Origin: an uncultured Prevotella sp.
Lineage (GTDB): Bacteria; Bacteroidota; Bacteroidia; Bacteroidales; Bacteroidaceae
Length of the DNA stretch: 62,208 bases
Direction of reading: 5' to 3'
Assembly: GCA_900317685.1 (NCBI GenBank)
Contig: ONHQ01000014.1
Location: 1 to 62,208, forward strand
Positions 40,769-50,088 of the stretch are shown one piece after another (position 1 is the first letter of the stretch; the number at the start of each line of letters is the position of its first letter). The translations under genes were made by a program, and so were the position numbers. The notes under the pieces are model-generated. The model was not told the DNA's origin. It saw only the letters and a program-made list of their open reading frames with translations, and made no database searches.

Positions 40769-43189
40769 TTAAAATGCGAATGGATCATCTTCCACTGCAC
40801 CTGCCGAAATTTCAATCTCGTTTTCAATGGACTTATTGCCAATAGTAATGGCTACTACTTTTTCAGCGGGATTAATTAAGAGTGGTTCACTCTCAAAAAC
40901 ATCGCCTTCAATACGATGTAACTTATATTGTCTTCCATCATATAGCACAAAGGGAACATCAGTGGCTTTCACATTCTTAATTTCATATCTTAATTGTGGA
41001 TTTGCCCCCGAGATTTCGGTGGTCAGAAGCTCTGCTGACCAATCTATGGCAATTTCCCTGTTGGAGATAATGAAAATCGGCACAAGAACTTCTTCCGGAG
41101 TACATCCTCCATGAATACCCTGTCCTTTAGGCACTTTGTCACATAACGATTTGTGGTTCAAGGCGCAAGCCGTTATGCCATCGTCGAGAACCATATAATT
41201 GTCATCCTTTGTCCATATTCCACTTGTTCTCTTGGCTATTCTTCCATGATGATCTGATTCAACACAAGAAAGTCCAAGACCTTTGCACAGTTGTGAAAGG
41301 TATGTCAAGCCATGATCAGAAATGATGGCGATTTTCTTACCATTATACTTATCTAAGATTTCTTCAATAATTTCTCTGACCTTCTGGATCTCCTCAACGA
41401 TGATATTGGGCCATAAGTTAGTTGATTGGTGAGCCAAAGCATCTATGTCACCGCTTTTTTGCAGCACATCTCCATCAGGAAGAAGTTTCTGCAAGTCTGA
41501 CTTATTTACACTTGTTTTTGTGGGAAGAATGGCACGTGCAACTTTTACCTCATTAAGATAGATGCCGTTTGAATTCCTCTCGTTGATAATCTTTCTTATC
41601 AGAGGGATCCAATCAATGCCCAAACCATCAATCCAATAATAAACATCAATATCATGGCGATTTATCATCAGCGTTCGCGTCGTGCTGAAGTCTTGATACC
41701 AAGAATCAAATGTAATTTCATTTGCATTGACTTTTTCAATTTCTGTCTTAATATCTTCAGTATATGTATTGCTAATCTTGGCTCTCTTATATGCTTCAAA
41801 ATAAGAAGTTATCCATTCTGCCCCATTAAGAGACACACCTATAGGCTCAGACATATAGCTAAACAAGTCTGGGTAAAGATGCTGGATCTTGTCTATAGTG
41901 ATCAGTCCTTTCCCTAACCAGGTAATAGCGAGCTCTTTCTCTCTGTCAGATATGCCTGTGAAATATCTAAGCGCGCTTGTAGCACCACCATACTTATCGG
42001 CTATTGCTTCAAGACGCTTTGTTACAGTCGACTGAACTTCATTGCGCATAGTTATATGCTTCTTGGCAGCCTCCATAAGGCAATACTTCCTTATTCTAAT
42101 TTCATCAAGAGAGGAAGTAAAATTCATGGCCATCTGTTCAATGAAGTCATTACCAACCAAATATTTCGTTTCGAGAAGAATTTTGCGGATATAATCTCCC
42201 TCAAACACATGAGATTGATAATATCGTGCTATTAACCATCTCTCAAATTTCCCATTGTTCCCGAGCCATAACTTAATGAATGTTTTATAATCTGATAAGA
42301 CACTTACATTAAAGTAGTTACATACGTAGGCTGTAAAATCGAAATCGCACGAAATATCAATATGAGAAGCCAACACCTCCCAATAGTCCTCTTCTTCTTT
42401 TTTATATTCGATACCACCGAATTTTAATTTCAGCCCTTTTGTTAAGAACTCGAAAGCATCATTACAGATAACAAAAGTGAATGCGTTATCAGGCCGTGCG
42501 TATCTTGCATTGGCAAAAACACTTCCCGATGTACAAATAATATTTTGATTGGTCTGTCTTTCTGCATCTTTCCATACGGACAACCATTCAATGATGTTAT
42601 TCACCACCGTGTATTTGTTCTCTAACCCTTTAACGTTATACGTTTCGCCATCTGTCAGAATCAGACGGTACGTGAAATGCTGCTCTGGTGTTTTTAAACG
42701 CCAGATTACAATTTGAGAATCTTTAGAGAATGGCTCCATTTTCCCCTCCAGTCCAACAATGGGAATATATACCCGTTGACATTTTTCCAGTGCCTCGGGT
42801 AAAGCCTCAATCGCTTTGATCGTTTTAAGAAGAGCCTCAAACGTTTTATTCTCTTCATTGTCGTAAAAGCGAGCTAACTCCGAGAAAGGCGCTATCATAC
42901 AATCAGCACCTTTTGATTCCCTAATATAGTTCTTAATATGTTCAGCTAATTGCGTGTATGTAAGCATGACGTCTGGATAGCTTTGATCCATCCATTTGTC
43001 TACACTTTGCACAACTGCTCCAACTTCATATTGCACAAAGTCGACGAACTCACTGCACTGCTTGAAGTCATCAAACAAAACAAACCTTAAGGGGTAGCGA
43101 TTGAGCGTCGTTGCATTCACTCCCCTTGATTCCTTGTCATCACGGACAAGCTGTATTAGATCGTCAAAATTAGTTAGCTCCTTGTACAT
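40769..43189 (-). CDS. pglZ: PglZ-domain alkaline-phosphatase-superfamily protein
   Basis: 806 residues. The C-terminal half is the PglZ domain: VYYWIDGLGIDWIP (metal/nucleophile Asp521), AIISDHGLTYLSQ (Asp625-His626) and GIHGGCTPEEVLVP (His693). The N-terminal 500 residues are helical and specific to BREX proteins. PglZ is present in every known BREX type; its hydrolase activity is required for defence, but the substrate is unsettled. The first 20 nt overlap the end of brxC, and brxL starts 11 nt downstream. Confidence 0.92.
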   Translation of the reverse strand: MYKELTNFDDLIQLVRDDKESRGVNATTLNRYPLRFVLFDDFKQCSEFVDFVQYEVGAVVQSVDKWMDQSYPDVMLTYTQLAEHIKNYIRESKGADCMIAPFSELARFYDNEENKTFEALLKTIKAIEALPEALEKCQRVYIPIVGLEGKMEPFSKDSQIVIWRLKTPEQHFTYRLILTDGETYNVKGLENKYTVVNNIIEWLSVWKDAERQTNQNIICTSGSVFANARYARPDNAFTFVICNDAFEFLTKGLKLKFGGIEYKKEEEDYWEVLASHIDISCDFDFTAYVCNYFNVSVLSDYKTFIKLWLGNNGKFERWLIARYYQSHVFEGDYIRKILLETKYLVGNDFIEQMAMNFTSSLDEIRIRKYCLMEAAKKHITMRNEVQSTVTKRLEAIADKYGGATSALRYFTGISDREKELAITWLGKGLITIDKIQHLYPDLFSYMSEPIGVSLNGAEWITSYFEAYKRAKISNTYTEDIKTEIEKVNANEITFDSWYQDFSTTRTLMINRHDIDVYYWIDGLGIDWIPLIRKIINERNSNGIYLNEVKVARAILPTKTSVNKSDLQKLLPDGDVLQKSGDIDALAHQSTNLWPNIIVEEIQKVREIIEEILDKYNGKKIAIISDHGLTYLSQLCKGLGLSCVESDHHGRIAKRTSGIWTKDDNYMVLDDGITACALNHKSLCDKVPKGQGIHGGCTPEEVLVPIFIISNREIAIDWSAELLTTEISGANPQLRYEIKNVKATDVPFVLYDGRQYKLHRIEGDVFESEPLLINPAEKVVAITIGNKSIENEIEISAGAVEDDPFAF

Positions 43190-46100
43190 ACTTCTTTATA
43201 AGATCAAGAACGTTGCTATCTCCATGTTTAATTATATCACTGAGAACCTCCTTCGCCTCTTCTGAAGGAGTCATCTTCACCCAATTGGAAAGATTCTCAC
43301 GCATCTTAATAACATAAGCGGCTGGCTGTTCACCGGTACCGGAACCACTGGGGAATGTATCTCCTCCTGAAGTCGGAGTAGGATTAGAGGGGGTGTCACT
43401 GCCTTGTTTTCTCATGGATTCTTGATATTGCTTATCCATGCGCCAGTCTTTCAGAGAATCCTTTACTTCATCCTCTTTCCAGAGACCAACTTCACCCTCC
43501 AAATGTTGCTTGAGGTAAGTAAAAGCTTCGTCAAGCTCTTCATCCTGGACGTTGACAATGTCAATACTCTTCATGAAATTATCAAAGCCATCTTGATAGT
43601 TTGTACCTTTGTTTTCAACCATCAAGTTGCCCCATTCCAACTTCAACTTATCATAGCCGCTAATGGACTCTGATAGCAGAGCTGGATTCTTCATACTCTC
43701 AGGATCACTAACAACCTTTATCACATTGTCAATCAATGTGCGCATATCATCAGTGTTGTATTCGCTGGAACAATACTTCAAAGACCATACAGGGTATCCT
43801 TTCTCCTTTGCATACTCATGAGTAATGGCCCAACGGGCATCCTTTAATGAGCTGATATCGGAATACCCCTTCAGATTTTTGAGTGAGAACATGGCAATCA
43901 AGTTCTTGCTGAGCTTTCCAGCTTCCTTGCTCTCAAACATGAAGTTAAGCTTATTACTGCTCTTATCCTTCTCCCAGGCATTAAACATTTCAACAACATC
44001 TCCGACAAGATGTTGTGCCGAACGGGGCTTGCCGTTTGTGTCATAGATTTGATTGACATACTTACGCATGGCAAAAGCCACCATTGCCATTGGTGCATAA
44101 CTTTGGTAGAGTCCAAAAGGCGGCTCTGTCAAGCCCTTAAGTTTGTCGCCTAAATTGAAGGCCTGATTCTTGCTAGTGTGCTTACCTGATAACCACTCGT
44201 CGATGTAGTCGCATACACGTTTTAATGGATGATCAGACTTTATGTCGCTTTTCCAAGTCAAGTCATCATTGACGCTGTCCTGCAGCAAGAACTCAACATG
44301 GCGGGCCTGACCGCTGCAAGCCGGTGAAGATAATATATCCTGTTTATTGTTAAAGGACAGGATGGCATCAACGGTAGCCTTAACTGAGGCCTTCTTCCAA
44401 TAGGTAGTAGAACTCTTTTCGCGTATGGCATCAAGGGACTCAGGTCCGGATGTAAATATAGCCGGAGCGATAGCGTTATTGATGGTAGAAGCCATTCTGC
44501 TACCAACAATTGCCATCGTTTGACCATGAAAATAGAAAGTGACATTATGTCCGCGCATTCGTGTACACCATGCAGAAATCATTTCTGAGGCGTTTTTAAC
44601 GTAAGTACGTTGTTGATTGGCCAATCCATGGCGCTGGGCACATTCTGCATTAGCTTGGTACTCAATAAAGCGTTCATATTCCTTATCGCCGAATGGCTCT
44701 TCCATAACAACAAATGCCGTATTGCCGAAACGGTCTTTATCTTTGCTGGCTTTTTCGATGATATCCTTTATCGTAAAGAGTTCTTCTTGGCTGCGCCCCA
44801 CAAGAATAGCAAGAAATGTTTCATAACTTCTTGCACCATTTTGCGTGTTCTCAATCTTGTTAAGTAAAGTATATTCATTACCTTGCTTAGAAAAGAATTG
44901 ATAACTCAAAGGACGGGCTACCTGCTTGAAATTTTTGTCAAAGAATTGTCTTGCCGCATCTCCAAACTTTATCACTTGATCTGTATACAAGTAATTGCTT
45001 GAAGATAACTCTTCCTTGATTGCAAGAATTTCTTCGCCTGGTAAAGCAGTAAACAGTATGCTGAAGTTGCCATTGGGCTGACGCTGGATAATGCTTTTAT
45101 CATTCAAGAAGTCAAGTATATCTTGCAAGTCAGGCCAAATCTCTGTTCCAACGAAAAGATTCTCAATGTTCTCTTGGCTTGGAGTCACTGTGTCGCTGTT
45201 GGCAATATTGTTCAGCGCATTCAAGAGCAATATACCCTTAAACACTCTTAGATAACTGTCACCTTGAGCCTCGACAGCAAGATGATGACTGTTAAAACGC
45301 TCTGTTACAGCTCCAAAGCGCGTTGAGTCACTTTCAAAATAAGGTTGCACATAATCCCAAAGATAATCGCTGGTTATTGTTCGCTCTGCATTGAAGTTGT
45401 CCTCATCAGCAAGAAACTCTTTTACCGCATCACTCGCCAGAAATTCGAATACGCTTCGACTGCTGCTGCCTGCCTCGCGTGCATAGTATGTAGCGAGATT
45501 GGCTGTAGAGGGATGAAGTGGAAAGAGGTTCATTATGTTATTGATAGTCTCCTTGGCATCCGCAGATGATGACGAGAAAGTATTAAGCAGTTCTTCGTGG
45601 AGAGAAAAGAATCTGTCCTTTCGCTCGTTGTAGATTTCCGGATTGACCACCTTGAACTTCTTCGACATGATCTTAAAGGCAGAAACCGGCTCCATGTTAT
45701 AAATCTCATAGTGGTAACGACCTTTGGTTTTCTCACGCTCCTCCTCCTTGAGAGAATTAAGTGCTGATGGATGGGAAATTAAGAGGAAATAAGAATCGTT
45801 TTCCGGACTCATCATAGCCTCAGCTATTTCTTGAACCTGAACAAGCAGTGACAAGCCAATACTAGATGTCACAATTTCTGTATACTCATCCCAAATTATG
45901 AGTAAGCCATCATACTCTCCAAGTTCTCTCAACTTATTCTGAACCTCAAAAATCCATTGTTGTATCTTGTTACCTTTTAATCGTATGTCAATGCCTGCTA
46001 CACGCTGCGCATTACGAACTCGTTCAAGCACATCGGTATCGCAAGCAGATAATGATTGCTTAAGCTTTTCTAGGTTGGGCGCAACACTGCTGAGAATGCT

Positions 46101-46631
46101 ATTATTGTCTAATAATGACTGCCATATTGTTGGTTGCTCGTCAATATGCTCTACGAGAGCGTCAAAATCAGTCTGTACAGAAATGTTTATGCCTGCTTTG
46201 TGAAGGGCATTGCTTATCTCTTTCTGTAATTGCAAAGATAAGTCTTCTGGATGTGCAATAGCTTGCTGTCCATAAAGTTCAACTGGGAATAGACGTTTTT
46301 TCTGTCTTACATTGATAATAGCATTGCGTAGCTTGGCAAACTTACTTTCGGCATATTCTTCGTCAACATATTCACGAATGTCTTCTAAAGGATCACAAAA
46401 CAGATGCTTTAGTACGGCACCTGCATGGCTTTTGCCAGTACCATAAGTCCCGGCAATCCACATGGATTTGTGATTGTCTGCATCGTTATTGGCTACAGCC
46501 TTTATCATGTCCTCCAAGACTCCATTAAACTGGTCATTGGCAATGAAGGTCTTCCATTCGTCCTTGCTCTCTTCTTGTATGTTATAGGCAGGACGCATAG
46601 AGCGTAGCGTTACTATATCGTTGTATCTCAT
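43170..46631 (-). CDS. brxC: BrxC-like P-loop ATPase
   Basis: 1,153 residues. Walker A is WIAGTYGTGKSHAGAVLKHL (58-77), the canonical BrxC/PglY sequence, and Walker B is LLIIWDEYTEIV (about 243-254). The N-terminus MRYNDIVTLRSMRPAYNIQE and the ending with a Ser/Gly/Pro-rich linker (about 1085-1110) then a short helical domain fit the family. BrxC is the large ATPase of BREX. It starts 4 nt after the 150-residue gene and overlaps pglZ by 20 nt. Confidence 0.9.
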   Translation of the reverse strand: MRYNDIVTLRSMRPAYNIQEESKDEWKTFIANDQFNGVLEDMIKAVANNDADNHKSMWIAGTYGTGKSHAGAVLKHLFCDPLEDIREYVDEEYAESKFAKLRNAIINVRQKKRLFPVELYGQQAIAHPEDLSLQLQKEISNALHKAGINISVQTDFDALVEHIDEQPTIWQSLLDNNSILSSVAPNLEKLKQSLSACDTDVLERVRNAQRVAGIDIRLKGNKIQQWIFEVQNKLRELGEYDGLLIIWDEYTEIVTSSIGLSLLVQVQEIAEAMMSPENDSYFLLISHPSALNSLKEEEREKTKGRYHYEIYNMEPVSAFKIMSKKFKVVNPEIYNERKDRFFSLHEELLNTFSSSSADAKETINNIMNLFPLHPSTANLATYYAREAGSSSRSVFEFLASDAVKEFLADEDNFNAERTITSDYLWDYVQPYFESDSTRFGAVTERFNSHHLAVEAQGDSYLRVFKGILLLNALNNIANSDTVTPSQENIENLFVGTEIWPDLQDILDFLNDKSIIQRQPNGNFSILFTALPGEEILAIKEELSSSNYLYTDQVIKFGDAARQFFDKNFKQVARPLSYQFFSKQGNEYTLLNKIENTQNGARSYETFLAILVGRSQEELFTIKDIIEKASKDKDRFGNTAFVVMEEPFGDKEYERFIEYQANAECAQRHGLANQQRTYVKNASEMISAWCTRMRGHNVTFYFHGQTMAIVGSRMASTINNAIAPAIFTSGPESLDAIREKSSTTYWKKASVKATVDAILSFNNKQDILSSPACSGQARHVEFLLQDSVNDDLTWKSDIKSDHPLKRVCDYIDEWLSGKHTSKNQAFNLGDKLKGLTEPPFGLYQSYAPMAMVAFAMRKYVNQIYDTNGKPRSAQHLVGDVVEMFNAWEKDKSSNKLNFMFESKEAGKLSKNLIAMFSLKNLKGYSDISSLKDARWAITHEYAKEKGYPVWSLKYCSSEYNTDDMRTLIDNVIKVVSDPESMKNPALLSESISGYDKLKLEWGNLMVENKGTNYQDGFDNFMKSIDIVNVQDEELDEAFTYLKQHLEGEVGLWKEDEVKDSLKDWRMDKQYQESMRKQGSDTPSNPTPTSGGDTFPSGSGTGEQPAAYVIKMRENLSNWVKMTPSEEAKEVLSDIIKHGDSNVLDLIKKYVQGAN

Positions 46632-46635
46632 TGTT

Positions 46636-47088
46636 CTATTGATTTTGTGCTAAATAACGTTTTATTACACTTTGTTTGAGAACCTCTCGTATCTCAGAAT
46701 CTTGAAGTAGACTCCATAACTTATTGTCTAAGTAAGCATATTCAACATGTTCTCTAAGGAATTTTGCTGAAGGTGTATGCCAAGTATGGGCAGGTATAGA
46801 GCCGTCTTTCCATAATATATTGTAATATTCTTCTCTATTAGAATGATAAAATGGCTTATAAAATGGAGCTACTTTCAAACCTGGTTCATAGAAATTGCAC
46901 GAATCTAAATATAAAGCTTCTAAAGAATCATCATAAAAGAACTTATTCTCTAATAACTTACCCCTACTTATACCTTCTGTTATTGCCAAAAAGTATAACG
47001 GCTTAGCATTAGAGAAACGTCCTTTTGTCCATCCTCTATGTATGGACGAAAGTACATTCTTATAATATGATAACTCTATGTCGGACAT
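46636..47088 (-). CDS. Unknown protein resembling the N-terminal domain of HNH-type restriction enzymes
   Basis: 150 residues from the ATG at 47086-47088, which shares one base with the brxP stop codon (TAATG). The order of elements (AKPLYFLAITEGISRGKLLE, a hydrophobic/acidic strand, then APFYKPFYHSNREEYYNILW, and the end YAYLDNKLWSLLQDSEIREV then LKQSVIKRYL) resembles, from memory of families, the N-terminal domain that precedes HNH nuclease domains in modification-dependent restriction proteins. No HNH motif is present here. If the resemblance holds, it would be a stand-alone DNA-reading module. This is an inference with no search behind it. Confidence 0.5.
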   Translation of the reverse strand: MSDIELSYYKNVLSSIHRGWTKGRFSNAKPLYFLAITEGISRGKLLENKFFYDDSLEALYLDSCNFYEPGLKVAPFYKPFYHSNREEYYNILWKDGSIPAHTWHTPSAKFLREHVEYAYLDNKLWSLLQDSEIREVLKQSVIKRYLAQNQ

Positions 47089-49586
47089 TACTTTAAGAGA
47101 GATTCTATACAACTTAGCGGAGTGATGTCATCACGGAGAGTTATGCTGTCCAGTCCCATTGCAAGTTCTGCAATAAGAATTCTATTATCTATGGAATTTA
47201 GAGATCTAAGAACGTCCTGAAACCTTTTCTTTGTAATTCCCAGCGTTTTATATGGACCATTTATGCAATCATCCATATAAAAATCCGAGACTTTTAGACT
47301 GCGAACCCCTTTGAACTCAGCATATTTGTAAAGGTTATACACTAATCCCGCATTAGTAATATCCTCATAGAACTCACGTACCCTTGTCTTGTTGCCAGTA
47401 GGAACGCCAAGCTTAATGTCTGTGCCTAAAGGTGAGTATTCTAAGGTCTGTACAAAGGCTGCAACAGCATTACTTACGGTTTTTCCTTTCGCAGAATAGC
47501 CCTGTTCATTGATCAAGGTTTCTAAGGTTTTTCTATCGAATTCTTTTCCAACAGATATGTTATTCAAAAACCACTTGACAATGAAAGAATGATATGAGAG
47601 ATTTGTGAGTATCAATTCCCATGTCAGTGCCTCTTCATCCTGATAGATACGTTGGATAAGCTCTCCGAACTTAGTTAATTTATTCTTTGTATCATTGATT
47701 TCCGCATCTTTGAGCCATGCCTTAAAGCCATCCACTTGAGCTGTTCCCAGAGAATTACTATGCCAAAAGTATTCTGGGTCAACAAGATATTCTTGAAGCC
47801 ACTCTTCACGGAAGCCGAAGGTCTTATAACCTTGTATTTTGGCGTTTTCGCTGTTATTCATATTTTTAATCATTCTAACGCTGTCAGCAGAATAGCATCC
47901 CAAGTCATGAAATGTTAAACACTTATGGCAGTGAATACATTTATTTTTATCTATTTTTACCTGAGGAACTACCGAAAGAGCCCCCGTGGGGCATTCAACT
48001 TCGCAACCCTCACAATTGATGCAGTAAGAACTCTTATATATCACTCGCCTCATTAATAAGGCTAAGTCTACATCTGGATTCTCAATTGTGAGAGTATAAT
48101 CGCTTGTTCCATAAACTACATTAAAATTGTAAATTCTTTTTCTGAAGTTGAGTGTCCCCACATCTTTCCCTTCGGTGGAGTTTACAGTGTACTCGCAAAG
48201 TGTAGGCAGCCAAAGGTATATCCTGTACAGGGGATTTGTAACATGAGCGACAAAATTGTGGTTGATTTCGGAGAATTCTATAGCTATTTTTGTTAAATCT
48301 GTATTGCCTATAGCTTTTATCTTCCACCTTCTGTCTTCAATAAACCTTTTTGCATCTGAAATGTGATTAACTGAAGACCATGATTGCAATCTATCAGTAA
48401 ACGGTTTTAATTCGTTTGGATATTTCTTTGTCGCAATCATGTCATCCCATGAAGTAGAAAATGGACATATTACGCAACCAACTCTTGCCTTGCCATCTCT
48501 ATATGCCTGATTAATCGGTAAACGATGCCTAAACAAATATAAGAATATTTCAGCAGCATTCCATTCAAGTATGGGATGGGCGTTGTAAATAGTTGTATGC
48601 TTTCCTTTACCTGTTCGGCCATATCTTCCTCTTTTAAGACTTTCCTCTGCACGAACACCATCAAAAGTTAAGACCTTGGCTTGCCTGTTTGTTCCTTCAA
48701 TCTTGAAGGTCCTGTAAAGAGGAGCCGTTTTCATTATAGAACAACACCAACGATGTGAGTCGCTTGGCGTACCTATTTTATCCCAATAACTTAATACGCT
48801 TGCATGATTCTTTGCAGTAGAGAACTTTAAGTCGGGATAAAGAGACTGATAATGTTGCTGAATTTCTTGGTATAATTTTAGCGAAGGTGGTAACTCATAG
48901 CCTGTATCGCTATAAACAACTTCGAAATCAGTGGAGGAAATAGCACGCGTGCAGAGGTCAAGTACCACCTGTGAGTCCTTTCCTCCTGAGAACGATGCCA
49001 AGAAACGATCAATTTTTGTCGTCTGGTAAACTTTTTTCCCATCTTTTTCCGCTTTGTCTAATGGAACTATGTCGAAAGAATCACAATCTTCCTTCACGAT
49101 GGCCATTTTCGTCTTGGTTTTCTTCTCTACACTCTTAACCAAGTCATCAAAGTTGATTTGATTTGCAGGTACTCGATTTACGCTTTTCCTTGCACCGGCA
49201 TACTGAAGATAGGTCTCACGAATGAATTCAATAGCCTCGCTCTCTAACAGAAACATATACTCATTGCAGCGCTTCAACATTTTATCCATGTCAACAGGCT
49301 GAAGATTTAATTGTTCTTTGCCCGGCTGAAACTCAATCTTTGCCTCATGATATATGCTTGCGCCCTTAGCCTCGAAAACGAGCTCTCCGCGATACCAATA
49401 TTGTTTGTTGATAGCCCACAACAAGGGTGCCTCTGAATGGGGATACGTCCATCCGAGTTCATTAAGCTTCAACAAGTCCAACTCCTCCCAAAAGACAGGA
49501 CGGGGTGAAGTACCAAGCGTTCCTTCTACTCTGCGGGAGTGAAGAGCTACGCCTCCAGTCTCAATATCCCAAGTAATGTTATACAT
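47088..49586 (-). CDS. brxP: BrxP-like PAPS-reductase/ferredoxin protein
   Basis: 832 residues. The PP-loop ATP-pyrophosphatase motif SFSGGKDSQVVLDLC (198-212) with later RWCCSIMKTAP (289-299) and GCVICPFSTSWDD (370-382) define a PAPS-reductase/DndC-like core whose cysteines may hold an Fe-S cluster. A bacterial-type ferredoxin follows with two 4Fe-4S motifs: Cys522, 525, 528, 532 and Cys550, 553, 556, 564. The N-terminal 190 and C-terminal 260 residues are unassigned. BrxP defines type 4 BREX and replaces the PglX methyltransferase. A good AGGAG site precedes the ATG at 49586. First gene of the operon. Confidence 0.88.
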   Translation of the reverse strand: MYNITWDIETGGVALHSRRVEGTLGTSPRPVFWEELDLLKLNELGWTYPHSEAPLLWAINKQYWYRGELVFEAKGASIYHEAKIEFQPGKEQLNLQPVDMDKMLKRCNEYMFLLESEAIEFIRETYLQYAGARKSVNRVPANQINFDDLVKSVEKKTKTKMAIVKEDCDSFDIVPLDKAEKDGKKVYQTTKIDRFLASFSGGKDSQVVLDLCTRAISSTDFEVVYSDTGYELPPSLKLYQEIQQHYQSLYPDLKFSTAKNHASVLSYWDKIGTPSDSHRWCCSIMKTAPLYRTFKIEGTNRQAKVLTFDGVRAEESLKRGRYGRTGKGKHTTIYNAHPILEWNAAEIFLYLFRHRLPINQAYRDGKARVGCVICPFSTSWDDMIATKKYPNELKPFTDRLQSWSSVNHISDAKRFIEDRRWKIKAIGNTDLTKIAIEFSEINHNFVAHVTNPLYRIYLWLPTLCEYTVNSTEGKDVGTLNFRKRIYNFNVVYGTSDYTLTIENPDVDLALLMRRVIYKSSYCINCEGCEVECPTGALSVVPQVKIDKNKCIHCHKCLTFHDLGCYSADSVRMIKNMNNSENAKIQGYKTFGFREEWLQEYLVDPEYFWHSNSLGTAQVDGFKAWLKDAEINDTKNKLTKFGELIQRIYQDEEALTWELILTNLSYHSFIVKWFLNNISVGKEFDRKTLETLINEQGYSAKGKTVSNAVAAFVQTLEYSPLGTDIKLGVPTGNKTRVREFYEDITNAGLVYNLYKYAEFKGVRSLKVSDFYMDDCINGPYKTLGITKKRFQDVLRSLNSIDNRILIAELAMGLDSITLRDDITPLSCIESLLK

Positions 49587-50088
49587 TCTAACTCCTGTCT
49601 TTTAACGTTTTGGTAATTATTGCGCTTACAGTTGGTCCTATTATAATAGTTTTTGTATATTTACCCATTCCGATATCTTCTTTGTTTAGATAGCAAAGGT
49701 ACGGCTTTTATTCGAGAAAGAGGCATTTTCTTATTGATTTTTTCAAGAAAGGAAAAACAACAATAATTTTCTTAACCTGTCCGCCCAACCTATAATTATA
49801 TGCATAGGTTGAACCTGCCGTTATAATATACTCTTGCATAGCTCTTTACCAAAGAGACGGCAATCGATTAGACACAAATACAATCTACACTATTTATTCT
49901 GCTAACAGTGTTCGCCATCTCCATCATTTACGTTTATTACGTATTCCATTTCGTTTTCGTCATTACATCTTTGGAGCCAGCTTGATTTCTTATATTCGGA
50001 TATTACAAAATATTGCTTTGCAAAGTATATAAGAAAGTTCTCTGGTAATAAGAAGAATTTTTGTAATTTTGTCAGCGTAAACATATGA
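49587..50088. other. AT-rich leader and gene-free stretch upstream of brxP
   Basis: Contains the operon promoter at about 49694. From about 49740 to 50088 the DNA is AT-rich with no supported gene. An inverted ATAGGTT/AACCTAT-like segment (CCAACCTATAATTATATGCATAGGTTGAACC, about 49786-49816) is present and could be a regulator site. Confidence 0.4.
49694..49701 (-). promoter_or_regulatory. -7 box of the BREX-like operon
   Basis: TACCTTTG followed by CTATC on the minus strand, 108 nt upstream of the brxP start; the -33 region carries TTTC at about 49717-49720. One promoter appears to serve all eight genes, since no internal gap exceeds 27 nt. Confidence 0.65.

Noticed and set aside
36296-49586. 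Classical Dnd phosphorothioation system
   Set aside because: A DndC-like PP-loop protein and a DndD-like ATPase are present, but PglZ, BrxC and BrxL are not Dnd components and no DndB or DndE is recognisable; BREX type 4 fits better.
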